A stretch of DNA of 64,000 nucleotides from Glaesserella parasuis (lineage in GTDB: Bacteria; Pseudomonadota; Gammaproteobacteria; Enterobacterales; Pasteurellaceae): assembly GCF_002015085.1 (NCBI RefSeq), contig NZ_MUXW01000001.1:1-64000 (forward strand), written 5' to 3'. This document shows, in pieces, positions 35,726 through 45,400 of the stretch (position 1 is its first letter; the number at the start of each line of letters is the position of its first letter). The notes under the pieces are model-generated. The model made no database searches. It was not told the origin of the DNA and saw nothing but the letters and a program-made list of their open reading frames with translations. The position numbers and the translations under genes are program-made.

Positions 35726-36406
35726 ATGAGAAAGCTCACATATCTAACTTCACTTGCTATTTTTACAAGTGCTTTACTTGGTTGCAGTTGTAGTTGTGAA
35801 AAAACGCAAAAACCACAGGAAGAGAAAAAGGATGATCAGGCGTTATTTGAGGAAACGCTAAACCCTACGCCCCCTTTACCAACAAGTCTGTTAAAACTGC
35901 CTGGTCCACCAACGGTCAATTTGTTAGCAACCAGTCCATCAAATACTGCCGAATTTAACGACTTTATCAGCATTATGGGACAAAATGGGGCGGTGATTAC
36001 GATGTGGTCTGTTGATCGTCGTAGCTGGCTTTGGATGTATCCGCCGCTTAATTCTCAAGATTTTGGCAAATTGCGTAATTGGCGAATTGAGCGGAGCTTC
36101 CGTCAAGAACATTTCCGCTTTACTAATCAGCAGATGGGATCTTGTATGCAGGCTTATGGAAATGGTGTGATTCAAGATAGCTGTGATCCAAATAATTTAG
36201 ATCAAGATTTTGAGTTACTGCCAACCTCGACAGGAGCGGTGTTCATTAAAAGTGTTTCTCAACAACGTTGCTTAACTTACAATGCGGTGAGTACCACTGG
36301 CTATTTTACGCTGACTTTGGATCGTTGTGATGATAAACGTATTACACCGTTACACGATCAAACGTTCTATCTCACACCACCATTACTTAGTGCTAATCCA
36401 TTATAG
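35726..36406 (+). CDS. cdtA: Cytolethal distending toxin subunit A
   Basis: Lectin-like subunit that, with CdtC, binds host cells and delivers CdtB. The 226-residue protein has a lipoprotein signal with lipobox ALLGC (Cys20), then a Pro/Glu/Lys-rich linker and a ricin-B-type beta-trefoil (about residues 75-215) with QMGSCMQAYGNGVIQDSC and QQRCLTYNAVSTTGYFTLTLDRC blocks. A CAAGGAGAT ribosome site precedes the ATG. Possible promoter elements TTGATC and TATAGA lie at about 35670-35697. First of three genes with 8-9 bp spacers. Confidence 0.95.
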   Translation: MRKLTYLTSLAIFTSALLGCSCSCEKTQKPQEEKKDDQALFEETLNPTPPLPTSLLKLPGPPTVNLLATSPSNTAEFNDFISIMGQNGAVITMWSVDRRSWLWMYPPLNSQDFGKLRNWRIERSFRQEHFRFTNQQMGSCMQAYGNGVIQDSCDPNNLDQDFELLPTSTGAVFIKSVSQQRCLTYNAVSTTGYFTLTLDRCDDKRITPLHDQTFYLTPPLLSANPL

Positions 36407-36414
36407 GAGGAAAA

Positions 36415-37248
36415 ATGACGTTATTTAATCGAGTTATAGCATTGGTATGTTGTTTACTTCCTCAAATTGTATTAGCAAATTTGGAAAACTATACGGTTGC
36501 AACGTGGAACTTGCAAGGTTCTTCTGCGATTAATGAAAGTAAATGGAACATCAATGTTCGTCAGCTTTTGACGGGGCCTCAAGCGGCAGGTATTTTAATG
36601 GTTCAAGAAGCTGGCTCATTGCCATCTACCGCCGTTCATACACGCCGAATGGTTCAGCCCGAGGGGGTTGGCTTTCCAATTGATGAATATGTGTGGAACT
36701 TAGGGACAAGAAGTCGTCCAAATAATGTTTATATCTATTACTCTCGCTTAGATGTCGGGGCAAATCGAGTTAATCTTGCGATTATTGCTCGTCGTATGGC
36801 AAGCGAAGTATATGTGATTAACTCTGGTTCTAGTGTATTAACCTCTCGTCCAGCCATAGGCATTCGTATTGATAATGATGCTTTCTTTAGTATTCATGCT
36901 CTTTCATCTGGAGGAGCAGATTCACTAAGTTTGATTCAAAATATTCATACGTTCTTTAATACTGAGGAAAGACGACATATCAATTGGATGGCAGTAGGTG
37001 ATTTCAACCGAGCACCTGGTCGTATGCAAGAGGCTTTAGATTCTGAACCACAGCTTCGCAATACAACATTAATTGTTGCACCAACGGAACCTACCCATCG
37101 TTCTGGCAATGTATTGGATTATGCAGTGTTACACAATGCGAATCAAACCACACAAAATACAACGGTCAGTGCCAGCATTATGTTTAATCAGATGAGATCG
37201 CAGATTACCTCTGATCATTTCCCAGTCAGCTTTGTGAAAAAACGTTAA
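36415..37248 (+). CDS. cdtB: Cytolethal distending toxin subunit B (DNase I-like nuclease / phosphatase)
   Basis: Active subunit: a metal-dependent nuclease (also reported as a phosphatidylinositol phosphatase) that causes DNA damage and G2 arrest in host cells. The 277 residues include a signal peptide (ending IVLA, about 21). All hallmark residues of the exonuclease/endonuclease/phosphatase fold are present: Glu65 (VQEAG), His161 (FSIHAL), Asp196 and Asn198 (VGDFNR), Asp235 (VLDYAV) and the Asp267-His268 pair (TSDHFPV). The toxin therefore looks catalytically intact. GGAGGAAAA precedes the ATG. Confidence 0.97.
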   Translation: MTLFNRVIALVCCLLPQIVLANLENYTVATWNLQGSSAINESKWNINVRQLLTGPQAAGILMVQEAGSLPSTAVHTRRMVQPEGVGFPIDEYVWNLGTRSRPNNVYIYYSRLDVGANRVNLAIIARRMASEVYVINSGSSVLTSRPAIGIRIDNDAFFSIHALSSGGADSLSLIQNIHTFFNTEERRHINWMAVGDFNRAPGRMQEALDSEPQLRNTTLIVAPTEPTHRSGNVLDYAVLHNANQTTQNTTVSASIMFNQMRSQITSDHFPVSFVKKR

Positions 37249-37257
37249 GGGGGAACT

Positions 37258-37788
37258 ATGTTAAAGCGTTTTACTTTATTGATGACATTAGGACTATGCC
37301 AGTTTTCCCTTGCAGAAACACCACCGATGCCACCTGCACCTACGCCAACACCATCAACTTATCCTGATGTTGTTGAAATAAAGCCCCCTATTATCTCTTT
37401 ACGCAGTTTAAATACGGGGGAGCCAGTATCTAATCGGAGCTACGATCGGAATGATCCAAGAGAGGTGCAGTGGAGACTTGTCGATGCTATTGTTAAAAAT
37501 CGTCGGTTCGTACAATTTAAAGTAGTTGATAAAGAAGAGCGTTGCTTGGTTGGAGATGGTGGTACTTTGCCTTGTGGACAAACAGACACTTTATTTAGGT
37601 TAGTCCCAACCGACACGGGAGCATTTATTCTGACAGAACCCAACACAGGAAAATGTTTAACCAGCGAGAATTATGGCAGTTATGGTTTTCAAAACTGCTT
37701 ACGGACTTCTTCAGCAGAACCTAGCAATATTCCGTTAAAACATCTTTGGATTATTGCTCCGCCTTTTGGACCTAGTAGGTTATTATAA
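37258..37788 (+). CDS. cdtC: Cytolethal distending toxin subunit C
   Basis: Second lectin-like subunit that partners CdtA. The 176 residues have a signal peptide ending FSLA (about residue 19), a Pro/Thr-rich linker (PPMPPAPTPTPSTYP) and a degenerate ricin-B trefoil with VDKEERCLVGDGGTLPC and EPNTGKCLTSENYGSYGFQNC. Cysteine pairs there probably form disulfides. AAGGGGGAAC ribosome site. A GC-rich hairpin follows 15 bp after the stop and ends the operon. Confidence 0.94.
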   Translation: MLKRFTLLMTLGLCQFSLAETPPMPPAPTPTPSTYPDVVEIKPPIISLRSLNTGEPVSNRSYDRNDPREVQWRLVDAIVKNRRFVQFKVVDKEERCLVGDGGTLPCGQTDTLFRLVPTDTGAFILTEPNTGKCLTSENYGSYGFQNCLRTSSAEPSNIPLKHLWIIAPPFGPSRLL

Positions 37789-37802
37789 CATTACAATTTT
37801 TA

Positions 37803-37823
37803 GGGGCTAAATTGATTAGCCCC
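37803..37823 (+). terminator. cdt operon terminator
   Basis: GGGGCTAA-ATTGA-TTAGCCCC forms an 8-bp stem 15 bp past the cdtC stop. It overlaps the 3' end of the hisC-like remnant on the other strand, so it may originally have terminated that gene. Pairing is strong in both directions. Confidence 0.75.
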
Positions 37824-37989
37824 CATTCCAAATCAGTGCCTTCCTCAATGCCATAAAAAATCTATCATTTTCCTCTGCCAACCCGATACTGACACGCAAG
37901 GTTTGCATGCCATAACCTGCATCCAAACTATTACAATTAAACGGCTGACTCAAATCGTATCCCAATCTTTTGCTGGGATTTAACGTGCT
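37816..37989 (-). pseudogene. hisC: Remnant of a histidinol-phosphate aminotransferase-like gene (3' end)
   Basis: On the minus strand a frame ending at the TAA at 37816-37818 reads ...LDAGYGMQTLRVSIGLAEEN DRFFMALRKAL.... The GYGM..LRVSIG..EEN..F..AL pattern is the standard C-terminus of HisC aminotransferases. Only about 45-55 codons remain and no start or PLP-lysine region is present. The rest seems deleted where the next gene region begins. It flanks the cdt operon on its downstream side. Confidence 0.7.
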
Positions 37990-38162
37990 ATCTCATCAAT
38001 CTCTTTAGGGACAAGCAGAATAAGCAAATTTTGTACAGATATCAATCAATTAAAATTTATTTCTATTTAGTAGGATAAATTTCATTTGACAGCGAAATAA
38101 CAAAACGTTATTTCTATGCAAGTTTTTCGTGGCTGACGAAAGAAAGTTATAATGCAAATTAT

Positions 38163-38334
38163 AGCGGGAGAGGTGCAACACTCAGATAGCTTATTTTAGG
38201 GAACTAGACCGTTTGAAGAATAAGTAACGGGGGTGATTGCCGAGGTGTGAATTCACTAGATAGGAATGATCATCGGCTGTATAGGTTGAATCTTATCAGC
38301 TGTCGTTTAACAACCGTTAAGCGGAGTGCTCTTA
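38163..38334 (+). promoter_or_regulatory. Lysine riboswitch (L box) upstream of lysC
   Basis: Conserved L-box blocks occur in order: GGGAGAGGTGC, then GGGGGTGATTGCCGAGGTG, then ATCATCGGCTGTATAGGTTG with AATCTTATCAGCTGTC, and a closing AGCGGAGTGCTCTT that pairs with the first block. The arrangement is close to that of the E. coli lysC leader. Lysine binding is expected to shut off lysC by blocking initiation of translation or by termination. About 95 bases separate the aptamer from the ATG. Confidence 0.93.
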
Positions 38335-38429
38335 AATTTGTTTTTCAACAAACCAAAAGTAACTCAAAAATCCCATTTCCTATCTTTTTCACTTCATTGC
38401 AAACACAATTTTATTTATAGGAAATTTTC

Positions 38430-39782
38430 ATGTCTCATCTTTCTGTTGCTAAATTTGGTGGAACTAGCGTTGCCAATTTTGAAGCAATGTCTGCCTGTGC
38501 AAATATCGTTACTACAGACGCAAATACTCGAGTTGTTGTGTTATCTGCTTCCGCAGGTGTGACAAACTATTTAGTTGAGCTGGCGAATGGTTGTGAAACA
38601 GAGCGTCGTGAAGAAATTTTAGCGGCAGTTTGTACCATTCAATACAACATTATCGAAAAATTACAAAACCCTGCTGCAGTTTCTGCGGAAATTGACGCAT
38701 TATTAGAACACATTTCAGCCCTTGCCCTCTCTGCAAGCCTTGCAACCTCAGCAGCACTGACCGATGAGTTAATTTGTCACGGCGAAATGATGTCTACTAA
38801 AATCTTCACTCAGCTATTAAAAGAGCGTAATTATCCTGCGGTGTGGGTTGATGTGAGAGAGATTGTAGCTACCAATAACCATTACGGCAAAGCTGCACCA
38901 AACGATGAGAAAACCCAAGCTCAGTCAGATGCAATCCTTAAGCCATTAATTGCAGAAGGCAAAGTCGTTATTACTCAAGGCTTTATCGGTCGTGATGATG
39001 AAGGCAAAACAACCACATTAGGACGTGGCGGTAGTGACTATTCAGCAGCGCTATTAGCAGAAGTATTAAATGCAAACGATGTGTTAATTTGGACTGATGT
39101 ACCAGGTATTTACACCACCGATCCTCGTGTTGTACCAGCAGCAAAACGCATTGATACAATGAGCTTTAACGAAGCCGCAGAAATGGCAACTTTCGGTGCT
39201 AAAGTTTTACACCCAGCGACCTTGTTGCCTGCGGTGCGTAGTAATATTCCAGTATATGTTGGCTCAAGTAAAGCCCCAGAACAAGGTGGTACTTGGGTAA
39301 CTCGAGATCCACAACCTCGCCCAACCTTCCGTGCATTAGCACTGCGTCGCAATCAAATTTTGCTTACGCTTTCAAGCCTCAGCATGTTACACGCCCAAGG
39401 CTTCTTAGCCAATGTCTTTGCGATTTTAGCAAAACACAAAATCTCTGTTGATGTGATTACGACATCAGAAGTTAGCATTGCATTAACGTTAGATAAAACA
39501 GGTTCAGCATCGTCAGGTGCAGATATGTTATCCCCTGAATTATTGGAAGAGTTACGCCAATATTGCAATGTGAAAGTAGAAAACGATCTTGCTTTAGTGG
39601 CAATTATTGGAAACAACCTACATACACAAGCGGGTATTGCGAAACAATTATTTGCAACACTCTCACCATATAACGTTCGCTTAATCAGCTATGGTGCAAG
39701 CACAAATAATGTATGTACCTTAGTACAAAATAGTGAAGCAGATGATGTAATTCGTTCGCTACATTCTGCGTTGTTTGAATAA
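38430..39782 (+). CDS. lysC: Aspartokinase III, lysine-sensitive
   Basis: Phosphorylates aspartate, the entry step to lysine, diaminopimelate, threonine and methionine. The 450 residues match E. coli LysC (449): kinase domain with KFGGTSVANF and TLGRGGSDYSAALLA, then two ACT domains (about residues 310-450) that bind lysine. The riboswitch adds transcript-level control to allosteric control. RBS ATAGGAAATTTTC precedes ATG. Confidence 0.97.
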   Translation: MSHLSVAKFGGTSVANFEAMSACANIVTTDANTRVVVLSASAGVTNYLVELANGCETERREEILAAVCTIQYNIIEKLQNPAAVSAEIDALLEHISALALSASLATSAALTDELICHGEMMSTKIFTQLLKERNYPAVWVDVREIVATNNHYGKAAPNDEKTQAQSDAILKPLIAEGKVVITQGFIGRDDEGKTTTLGRGGSDYSAALLAEVLNANDVLIWTDVPGIYTTDPRVVPAAKRIDTMSFNEAAEMATFGAKVLHPATLLPAVRSNIPVYVGSSKAPEQGGTWVTRDPQPRPTFRALALRRNQILLTLSSLSMLHAQGFLANVFAILAKHKISVDVITTSEVSIALTLDKTGSASSGADMLSPELLEELRQYCNVKVENDLALVAIIGNNLHTQAGIAKQLFATLSPYNVRLISYGASTNNVCTLVQNSEADDVIRSLHSALFE

Positions 39783-39825
39783 TTGGCTCGCCATATCGAG
39801 GAGCCTCTCCCACAATTTGTGTAAA

Positions 39826-39866
39826 TACCTGTTTCTGAGATAATACATTCAGACACAGGTATTTTA
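39826..39866. terminator. lysC-side stem-loop
   Basis: AATACCTGT pairs with ACAGGTATT across a 23-base loop, followed by TTATT. It lies about 45 bp past the lysC stop. A weaker GGCTC...GAGCC hairpin at 39785-39805 precedes it. Confidence 0.55.
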
Positions 39867-39989
39867 TTATGAACGAAAAACAACCTCACGCCTTGGCAGC
39901 GGAATTTGCCAATTACCATTAAAACGGCACAGCACATTAATTTCCCCTTGAATTTGGGTAAGTTCAATAAGGCGGTCAAGATAGTCCAT
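39867..39989 (-). pseudogene. N-terminal remnant of an AraC-family (cupin_6) regulator
   Basis: A 40-codon frame starts MDYLDRLIELTQIQGEINVL and continues CRFNGNWQIPLPRRE, then stops. This is the start of AraC-type regulators with an N-terminal cupin_6 domain (typical M-D-x-L-x-R-L-L-x-L-x-x-x-x-G-x-x-x-x-x-C). The remaining 250 or so residues, including the HTH domain, are absent. I read it as a deletion remnant in a spacer of 235 bp that otherwise holds only the stem-loop. Confidence 0.55.
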
Positions 39990-40017
39990 CATTTTTCATT
40001 AATACAATAAGCATGAG

Positions 40018-40311
40018 CTATCTCAACTTCATCTGAAAAATCACCGCTTCCGCTTGGCAACTAAATAAGAATTTCGCTTGTAACAAAAAGCCATCTTCGG
40101 TTTGGCTGATTTGGCTACTGATATTGCACGGATCGCTTTCAACTTCTCTTGCTTTTGCCGTTAATGTGGCCAGTCCTTGTTCTGCATCTGCTTGGGTTGG
40201 ATAGACAAGGGCTAATTCAATGGTGCTGTCCGCATTGTCGAACATAGACGTGCTACTTGGTTTACAAATACCACCACAACAATTGGCTTGGTCACTAAAG
40301 GTTTTTGACAT
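40018..40311 (-). CDS. YfcZ/YiiS family protein (DUF406)
   Basis: A 97-residue protein with a Cys-rich N-terminus (ANCCGGICKP), the middle block ADAEQGLATLTAKAREVESDPC and the C-terminus KFLFSCQAEAVIFQMKLR. These match E. coli YfcZ closely. No biochemical function is established; the conserved cysteines suggest a metal or redox role. Single gene with AAGGAG before its ATG. Confidence 0.9.
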   Translation of the reverse strand: MSKTFSDQANCCGGICKPSSTSMFDNADSTIELALVYPTQADAEQGLATLTAKAREVESDPCNISSQISQTEDGFLLQAKFLFSCQAEAVIFQMKLR

Positions 40312-40388
40312 ATTTACTCCTTGATATTTTGAAATTTAAGTAAAGCGTATCATAATATGGTAATCAATTCATTGAGGGGAAACAAATT

Positions 40389-41057
40389 ATGTCTATTTCT
40401 AAACAAGCTATTCTTGATGCCTTCCATTATCGCCATGCTTGCAAGCAATACGATCCAACGAAAAAAATCAGTGATGAAGATTTCCAATTTATTTTGGAAA
40501 CAGGGCGTTTATCGCCAAGTTCTTTTGGCTTTGAGCCGTGGCGATTTTTAGTGATTGAAAACCACGCTATCCGTGAGCTTATTCGTGATAATGCGTGGGG
40601 GGCAAAGGATAAGGTGATGGATTGTAGCCATTTTGTTGTGATCCTTGTTCGTCAGCCTGAAACTCTGCTTGCTGACGGCGAATATGTACAACATATTATG
40701 CGAGATGTTCACCATATTCCTGAAGAAGCGTTAAAAATGCGTCAAGGTTTTTATCGTAACTTCAGTGAAAAGGATTTTGGCTTGACCCAAGATCCTGTGG
40801 CGTTTTATCACTGGGCTTGTCGCCAAAGCTATATTGCATTAGCCAATATGCTAACAGCTTCAGCAATGATTGGCATTGATAGCACCGCGATTGAAGGTTT
40901 CCCATTGGAAAAAATGGATCAGCTTTTTGTCGAAAAAGGGTTGTATGATCCGAAAGTCTATAAACTTAGTGTGATGGTCGCCTTTGGTTATCGTGCGGTA
41001 GAACCTAAAGCGAAGACCCGTCAAGCAATCTCTGATGTGGTGGAATACATAGAATAA
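40389..41057 (+). CDS. NAD(P)H-dependent nitroreductase family oxidoreductase
   Basis: A 222-residue FMN-binding protein of the NfsB/YfkO type. It has the FMN-site R-H-A-C-K-x-Y motif near the start, then LETGRLSPSSFGFEPWRFLVIEN, and a C-terminal VAFGYRAVEPKAKTRQAISDVVEYIE. Members reduce nitroaromatics, quinones or flavins; the natural substrate is unknown. GGGGAAAC lies 7 bases upstream of the ATG. cca follows after 45 bp in the same direction. Confidence 0.92.
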   Translation: MSISKQAILDAFHYRHACKQYDPTKKISDEDFQFILETGRLSPSSFGFEPWRFLVIENHAIRELIRDNAWGAKDKVMDCSHFVVILVRQPETLLADGEYVQHIMRDVHHIPEEALKMRQGFYRNFSEKDFGLTQDPVAFYHWACRQSYIALANMLTASAMIGIDSTAIEGFPLEKMDQLFVEKGLYDPKVYKLSVMVAFGYRAVEPKAKTRQAISDVVEYIE

Positions 41058-41102
41058 TGCTTCTTAATACACCAATCCTAATATATCCGAATTAATATAC
41101 CT

Positions 41103-42377
41103 ATGATGATATCCACTACAAATATCTACCTTGTCGGTGGTGCAGTACGGGATCAACTACTCGGCTTAGCAGTCAAAGATCGTGATTGGTTGATTGTTGG
41201 GGCAACGCCCGAACAGCTTTTAGCTCAAGGCTATCAACAAGTCGGTAACGATTTCCCCGTATTTTTACACCCTAAAACCAAAGAAGAATACGCCCTTGCC
41301 CGTACCGAACGCAAAAACGGCAACGGCTACAACGGTTTTATCTGCGACTTTACCCCTGAGGTTACTCTTGAACAAGATTTAATCCGCCGAGATCTTACCA
41401 TTAATGCGATTGCTCAAGATCTTGACGGCAACTACCACGATTTTTACGGGGGGATTGCAGATCTTAAACATCGCCTGCTTCGCCACGTTTCCCCTGCCTT
41501 TGCTGAAGATCCGCTACGGGTGTTGCGTGTGGCTCGCTTTGCCGCACGCTTCCATTCTCTCGGATTTCGGATTGCTCCTGAAACGGTAAAATTAATGCAA
41601 GAAATGACCGCTTGCGGTGAGTTAGCTCATTTAACAGCGGAGCGTGTTTGGCTGGAAACCCAAAAAGCCTTCGCCACCGACACACCACACATCTATTTCC
41701 AAGTGCTACGAGAAGTCGGGGCATTGAAAGTGCTATTTCCTGAAGTGGAAGCACTCTTTGGCGTTCCACAACCTGAAAAACATCACCCTGAAATTGATAG
41801 TGGCGTTCATACTTTGATGGTTTTGGAACAGGCGAAAAAATTAGCGGTTCAAGCAAATGATCCTGAAAGTGTGTTATTTGCCGCACTCTGTCACGATCTT
41901 GGCAAAGCTCTAACCCCAAAGGATATTCTGCCCCATCATTATGAACACGGACAGAAAGGCGTTGCCCCAACAGAACAACTGGCAAATCGCTTGAAAGTGC
42001 CAGCTCATACTAAAGCATTCGCTAAACTGGTAACGGAATTTCACACCCATAGCCATAAAATCACAGAGCTACGCCCTGAAACCGTGGTGAAATTGTTTAA
42101 TAAACTTGATGTATGGCGTAAACCCGAACGTTTTTTTGATTTTTTATTGGTTTGCGAAGCGGATAGCAAAGGGCGTTTGGGCTTTGAAAATCGGGAATAC
42201 CCACAAGCGGATTATGCAAAACAGCTCTATCAAGTCGCTTGTGAAGTGGATATTCAAGCGGTGATTAACGATGGCTTCGAGAAAGCGGGGATTAAAAGAG
42301 AAATTGATCACAGAAGACAGCTAGTTATCCTAGCTAGGAAAGAGGAAAACCTGAACTGTAAGAAGCCAAAAACATAG
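41103..42377 (+). CDS. cca: CCA tRNA nucleotidyltransferase with HD phosphohydrolase domain
   Basis: Adds or repairs the 3'-CCA of tRNA. The 424 residues have the class II nucleotidyltransferase head (YLVGGAVRDQLLGL, RDWLIVG), the basic RRDLTINAIAQD motif, and a C-terminal HD domain (HTLMVLEQAKK, LCHDLGKALTP) as in gammaproteobacterial Cca. The start MMISTTNIYLVGG has no strong ribosome site; a start at the second Met is equally possible. Confidence 0.95.
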   Translation: MMISTTNIYLVGGAVRDQLLGLAVKDRDWLIVGATPEQLLAQGYQQVGNDFPVFLHPKTKEEYALARTERKNGNGYNGFICDFTPEVTLEQDLIRRDLTINAIAQDLDGNYHDFYGGIADLKHRLLRHVSPAFAEDPLRVLRVARFAARFHSLGFRIAPETVKLMQEMTACGELAHLTAERVWLETQKAFATDTPHIYFQVLREVGALKVLFPEVEALFGVPQPEKHHPEIDSGVHTLMVLEQAKKLAVQANDPESVLFAALCHDLGKALTPKDILPHHYEHGQKGVAPTEQLANRLKVPAHTKAFAKLVTEFHTHSHKITELRPETVVKLFNKLDVWRKPERFFDFLLVCEADSKGRLGFENREYPQADYAKQLYQVACEVDIQAVINDGFEKAGIKREIDHRRQLVILARKEENLNCKKPKT

Positions 42378-42385
42378 CTAAAAAT

Positions 42386-42429
42386 AAAGTAGCTTTAATC
42401 CCCTACTCTCCAAGACTTAAAGCTACTTT
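42386..42429. terminator. Bidirectional terminator between cca and mukB
   Basis: AAAGTAGCTTTAA (42386-42398) pairs perfectly with TTAAAGCTACTTT (42417-42429), a 13-bp stem, between two converging genes. Confidence 0.85.
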
Positions 42430-42435
42430 TGTCTA

Positions 42436-45400
42436 CTAAACCCTCCCAAACCCCTTCAATCCAACAACGTGTACATACTCTTGGTTATTGGTGATCTTAC
42501 GCACTAACTTGTAGGTTGTACCACGTTCTGGGCTGATGTTTTCTGGGGCAGCGATCAGCAATTGCATATCCAAACGCTCGCAGAGTTCAAACAAGGTATT
42601 GATAGAAGTTGCGTCTAAACGAGCTGCTTCGTCAAGGAAAAGCAAGCGAGCAGGCAGAATATCTTTAGCACGCATACGGCGAGATTCTTCTTCCCAACTT
42701 TGCACCACCATTAACAAGATCGACATACCCGTACCAATCGCTTCTCCTGTCGATAACGCACTACTTTCCGCACGCATCCAACCGTCTGCACCACGGAAGG
42801 TTTCAACTTCCAGATCGAGATAATTACGGTAGTCCAATAGCTCTTCGCCAATGGTCTGCGGCGTACGTTGCCCTAGTTCAATATGTGGATTAACACGCTT
42901 GTAGAGCATTGCTAACGCTTCTGAGAAACTGAGTTTTTGGTTCTCAAACAGATCGCTATGTTGCTCACGGTCATTTGATAAAGCATTGAGTAAAATCGCG
43001 TGTGTATCACGAATGTTTACCACCAAACGCACCCCTTTCACCTGACCGAAGGCAATATTTTGCAAGCCTTGGTTCAGTTGCAAAATACGGTTTTGCTCAC
43101 GCTGAATGGTTTTACGCAAGATATTTGCCACACTTTCAGAGCTGATCGCCAATTTTTTCTCACGGCTAGTCAGTTCGTTGGTTAAGCGAGATAGCTCAAT
43201 TTCCATCTGCTCAATCGCATCAATCGGATCGTCCGTTTTAATGATGTCTTGGCGAATACGCTCACGCAAATGTTGGTAAACCAAAATAAAGAACGCCACT
43301 TTATTTTCAGGTTTACGGCTATCTTCTGACGCACGCAAGCTATCACGCAAGTATTCGTTATCTGCCACAGCGGTTCGCAACGCCCCAAGGGCTTTATCGG
43401 AAATCGAACGCAACTCTTCTGCCGATTGATAAGCAAGCTCACGACGATTTAAGCGTTTTTCTACATCGCTATTACGAGAGAGTTTCAGCACCAAACACCA
43501 GCTCACTTTTGCCTGTACCACAATTTCACGTTGAGTATGGTAATCACGCTCTGCTTTACGTACCGCTTTATTAAGATTATCCATTTCCGCTTGAATAACC
43601 GCCACTTGCTTATCAATATAAGATTTACGCATACGGTGTTGGCTTAAGCGTTGTTGCAATTCATCACGGCGTATTCTCGCACGCTCTTCTGCTCCATCAT
43701 CATTGCGGATACCGTATTCGTCCATCTCTTGCAACAATTCTTGAAGCATCTGATTTTTCGCATCAAAGGCACTGCGTAACGACGTTAAAACTTGGTTATA
43801 TTCGCTAAATTGTGCCGTCGCTTGGCGAAGCTGTTCACGAGCCTGCTCACGCTCACGTTGTGCATTGTCTAAACGTTGGCGAAGCTGTTCGTTAAGAGCC
43901 GAACCTTCCGCCCCCACCGTTTCTTGATAGCTGAAGTGCAAACGGCGGTTCATCACATCAGCAAGGGCAAAGACTTTCTGTTGTTGCAATTTTTGTTGCT
44001 CAACAGACCGCTTGTAATCCGCTTGTAGCTGTTCAAACTGGGTCGGATCGCTCTTTAACGCCACTGCAATCGGCTCAAGTTGTGCTAACGCATTGCCGAA
44101 TTGACGGATAAATTGTTCGTCTTCCTGTGCTTCTAGTAGCTGTTCACGACACTCTTCCACACGATCTTGTAAGGTTTCATCGGCAAGAATGTTGAGTTGT
44201 GGCAACACTTTATTCAACAGTTGCAACTGTGCTTTGCTGTTTTCCAGCTGGTGACGTAATTGCTGTTCCGTACCGCTTGCTTGATTGAGTTCACGCTCAA
44301 TTTCAACCCGTTTTTGTGCAATCTCTTGCATTGCCGCTTCAGGATCAGGCTGGAAAGCTAAAGCTAAATGCGTACCGACAAACTGGCTTAAATGTTGGTA
44401 TAAACGTTGGCATTTCTGCACATCAAAGGCACGTTCTGCGTGTTTTTCTGTCGTTTCATCACGTTCTGCTTTTACTTTCTCAAGCTGTTTCTCACGAGAA
44501 GCACGACCAAAGACCGCAAATTCAGAGAACTTAGAGTAACGCCATTGACGGTCAGACAGTTGCACCACCACGCCATCGCCCAGTTCTTCCGATTTAAAGA
44601 CATTATCGTCAAAGGCATTCGGATCACCTTCGATCAAATAGAGATTTTCAGGACAATCATCAAGTTGCTGTAATTGTGCTTTAACCGCTTCCAAATCACG
44701 CACCACAATAGCGTGGCGAGCGTCGCCATAGAGTGCTGAGAAATAAGGTGCATCTTCAATCGACACATCTTCATATAACTCTGAAATCAGCACACCGCCA
44801 AATTTTTCCGCCAGCTGATTTAAGCGAATATCTTCCGCACCGTCAGGCTGGCTTAGGCGTGAAATTTGCTCATCTAATAGCTGTTCACGGCGAGCAAGTT
44901 CATCACGTTCAAGGGTTGCTTCACGCTCACGGCTTAAGGTATTTTGCATAAACTGCATAACCGCTTGGCTACTGTCAAAGGTTTCGCCACACTGCTCTTG
45001 CAAGCGGGCTAATGCCGATTGTGCCGTATGCCACGCAGGTGCAGTTTGTGCAAGTTGTTGATATTGTTGATTTAATTGCTCACGTTGCTGACGTTGTGTT
45101 GAACGTACTTCAACAAATTCAGCCAGCTCTGCTTCCAAATCTTCAAGACGAGCTTGTTGCTCTTCATAATAGCTTTCAAGATCTTCTGCATCTTCCAACT
45201 CTGCTTGTGCTTTTTGATTAAACTCAGCAAGCAAACGTTCTGCATTATGTTGTTGATGTAAACGCTGTTCTAATTCTGTCAATTTTTGACGCAAAGCCAC
45301 CGCTTGTTGTGCGTGGGCTTTTTGGCTTGGATACGCACTCAGCAATTCACGGGCAACGCTGTCTGCTTGTAAGCGGTCAGTTTCCCCTGCAATTTTGCAA

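Noticed and set aside
38326..38562. 78-codon plus-strand frame at the end of the riboswitch
   Set aside because: It overlaps the riboswitch end and lysC in another frame, and its start lies inside the structured leader.
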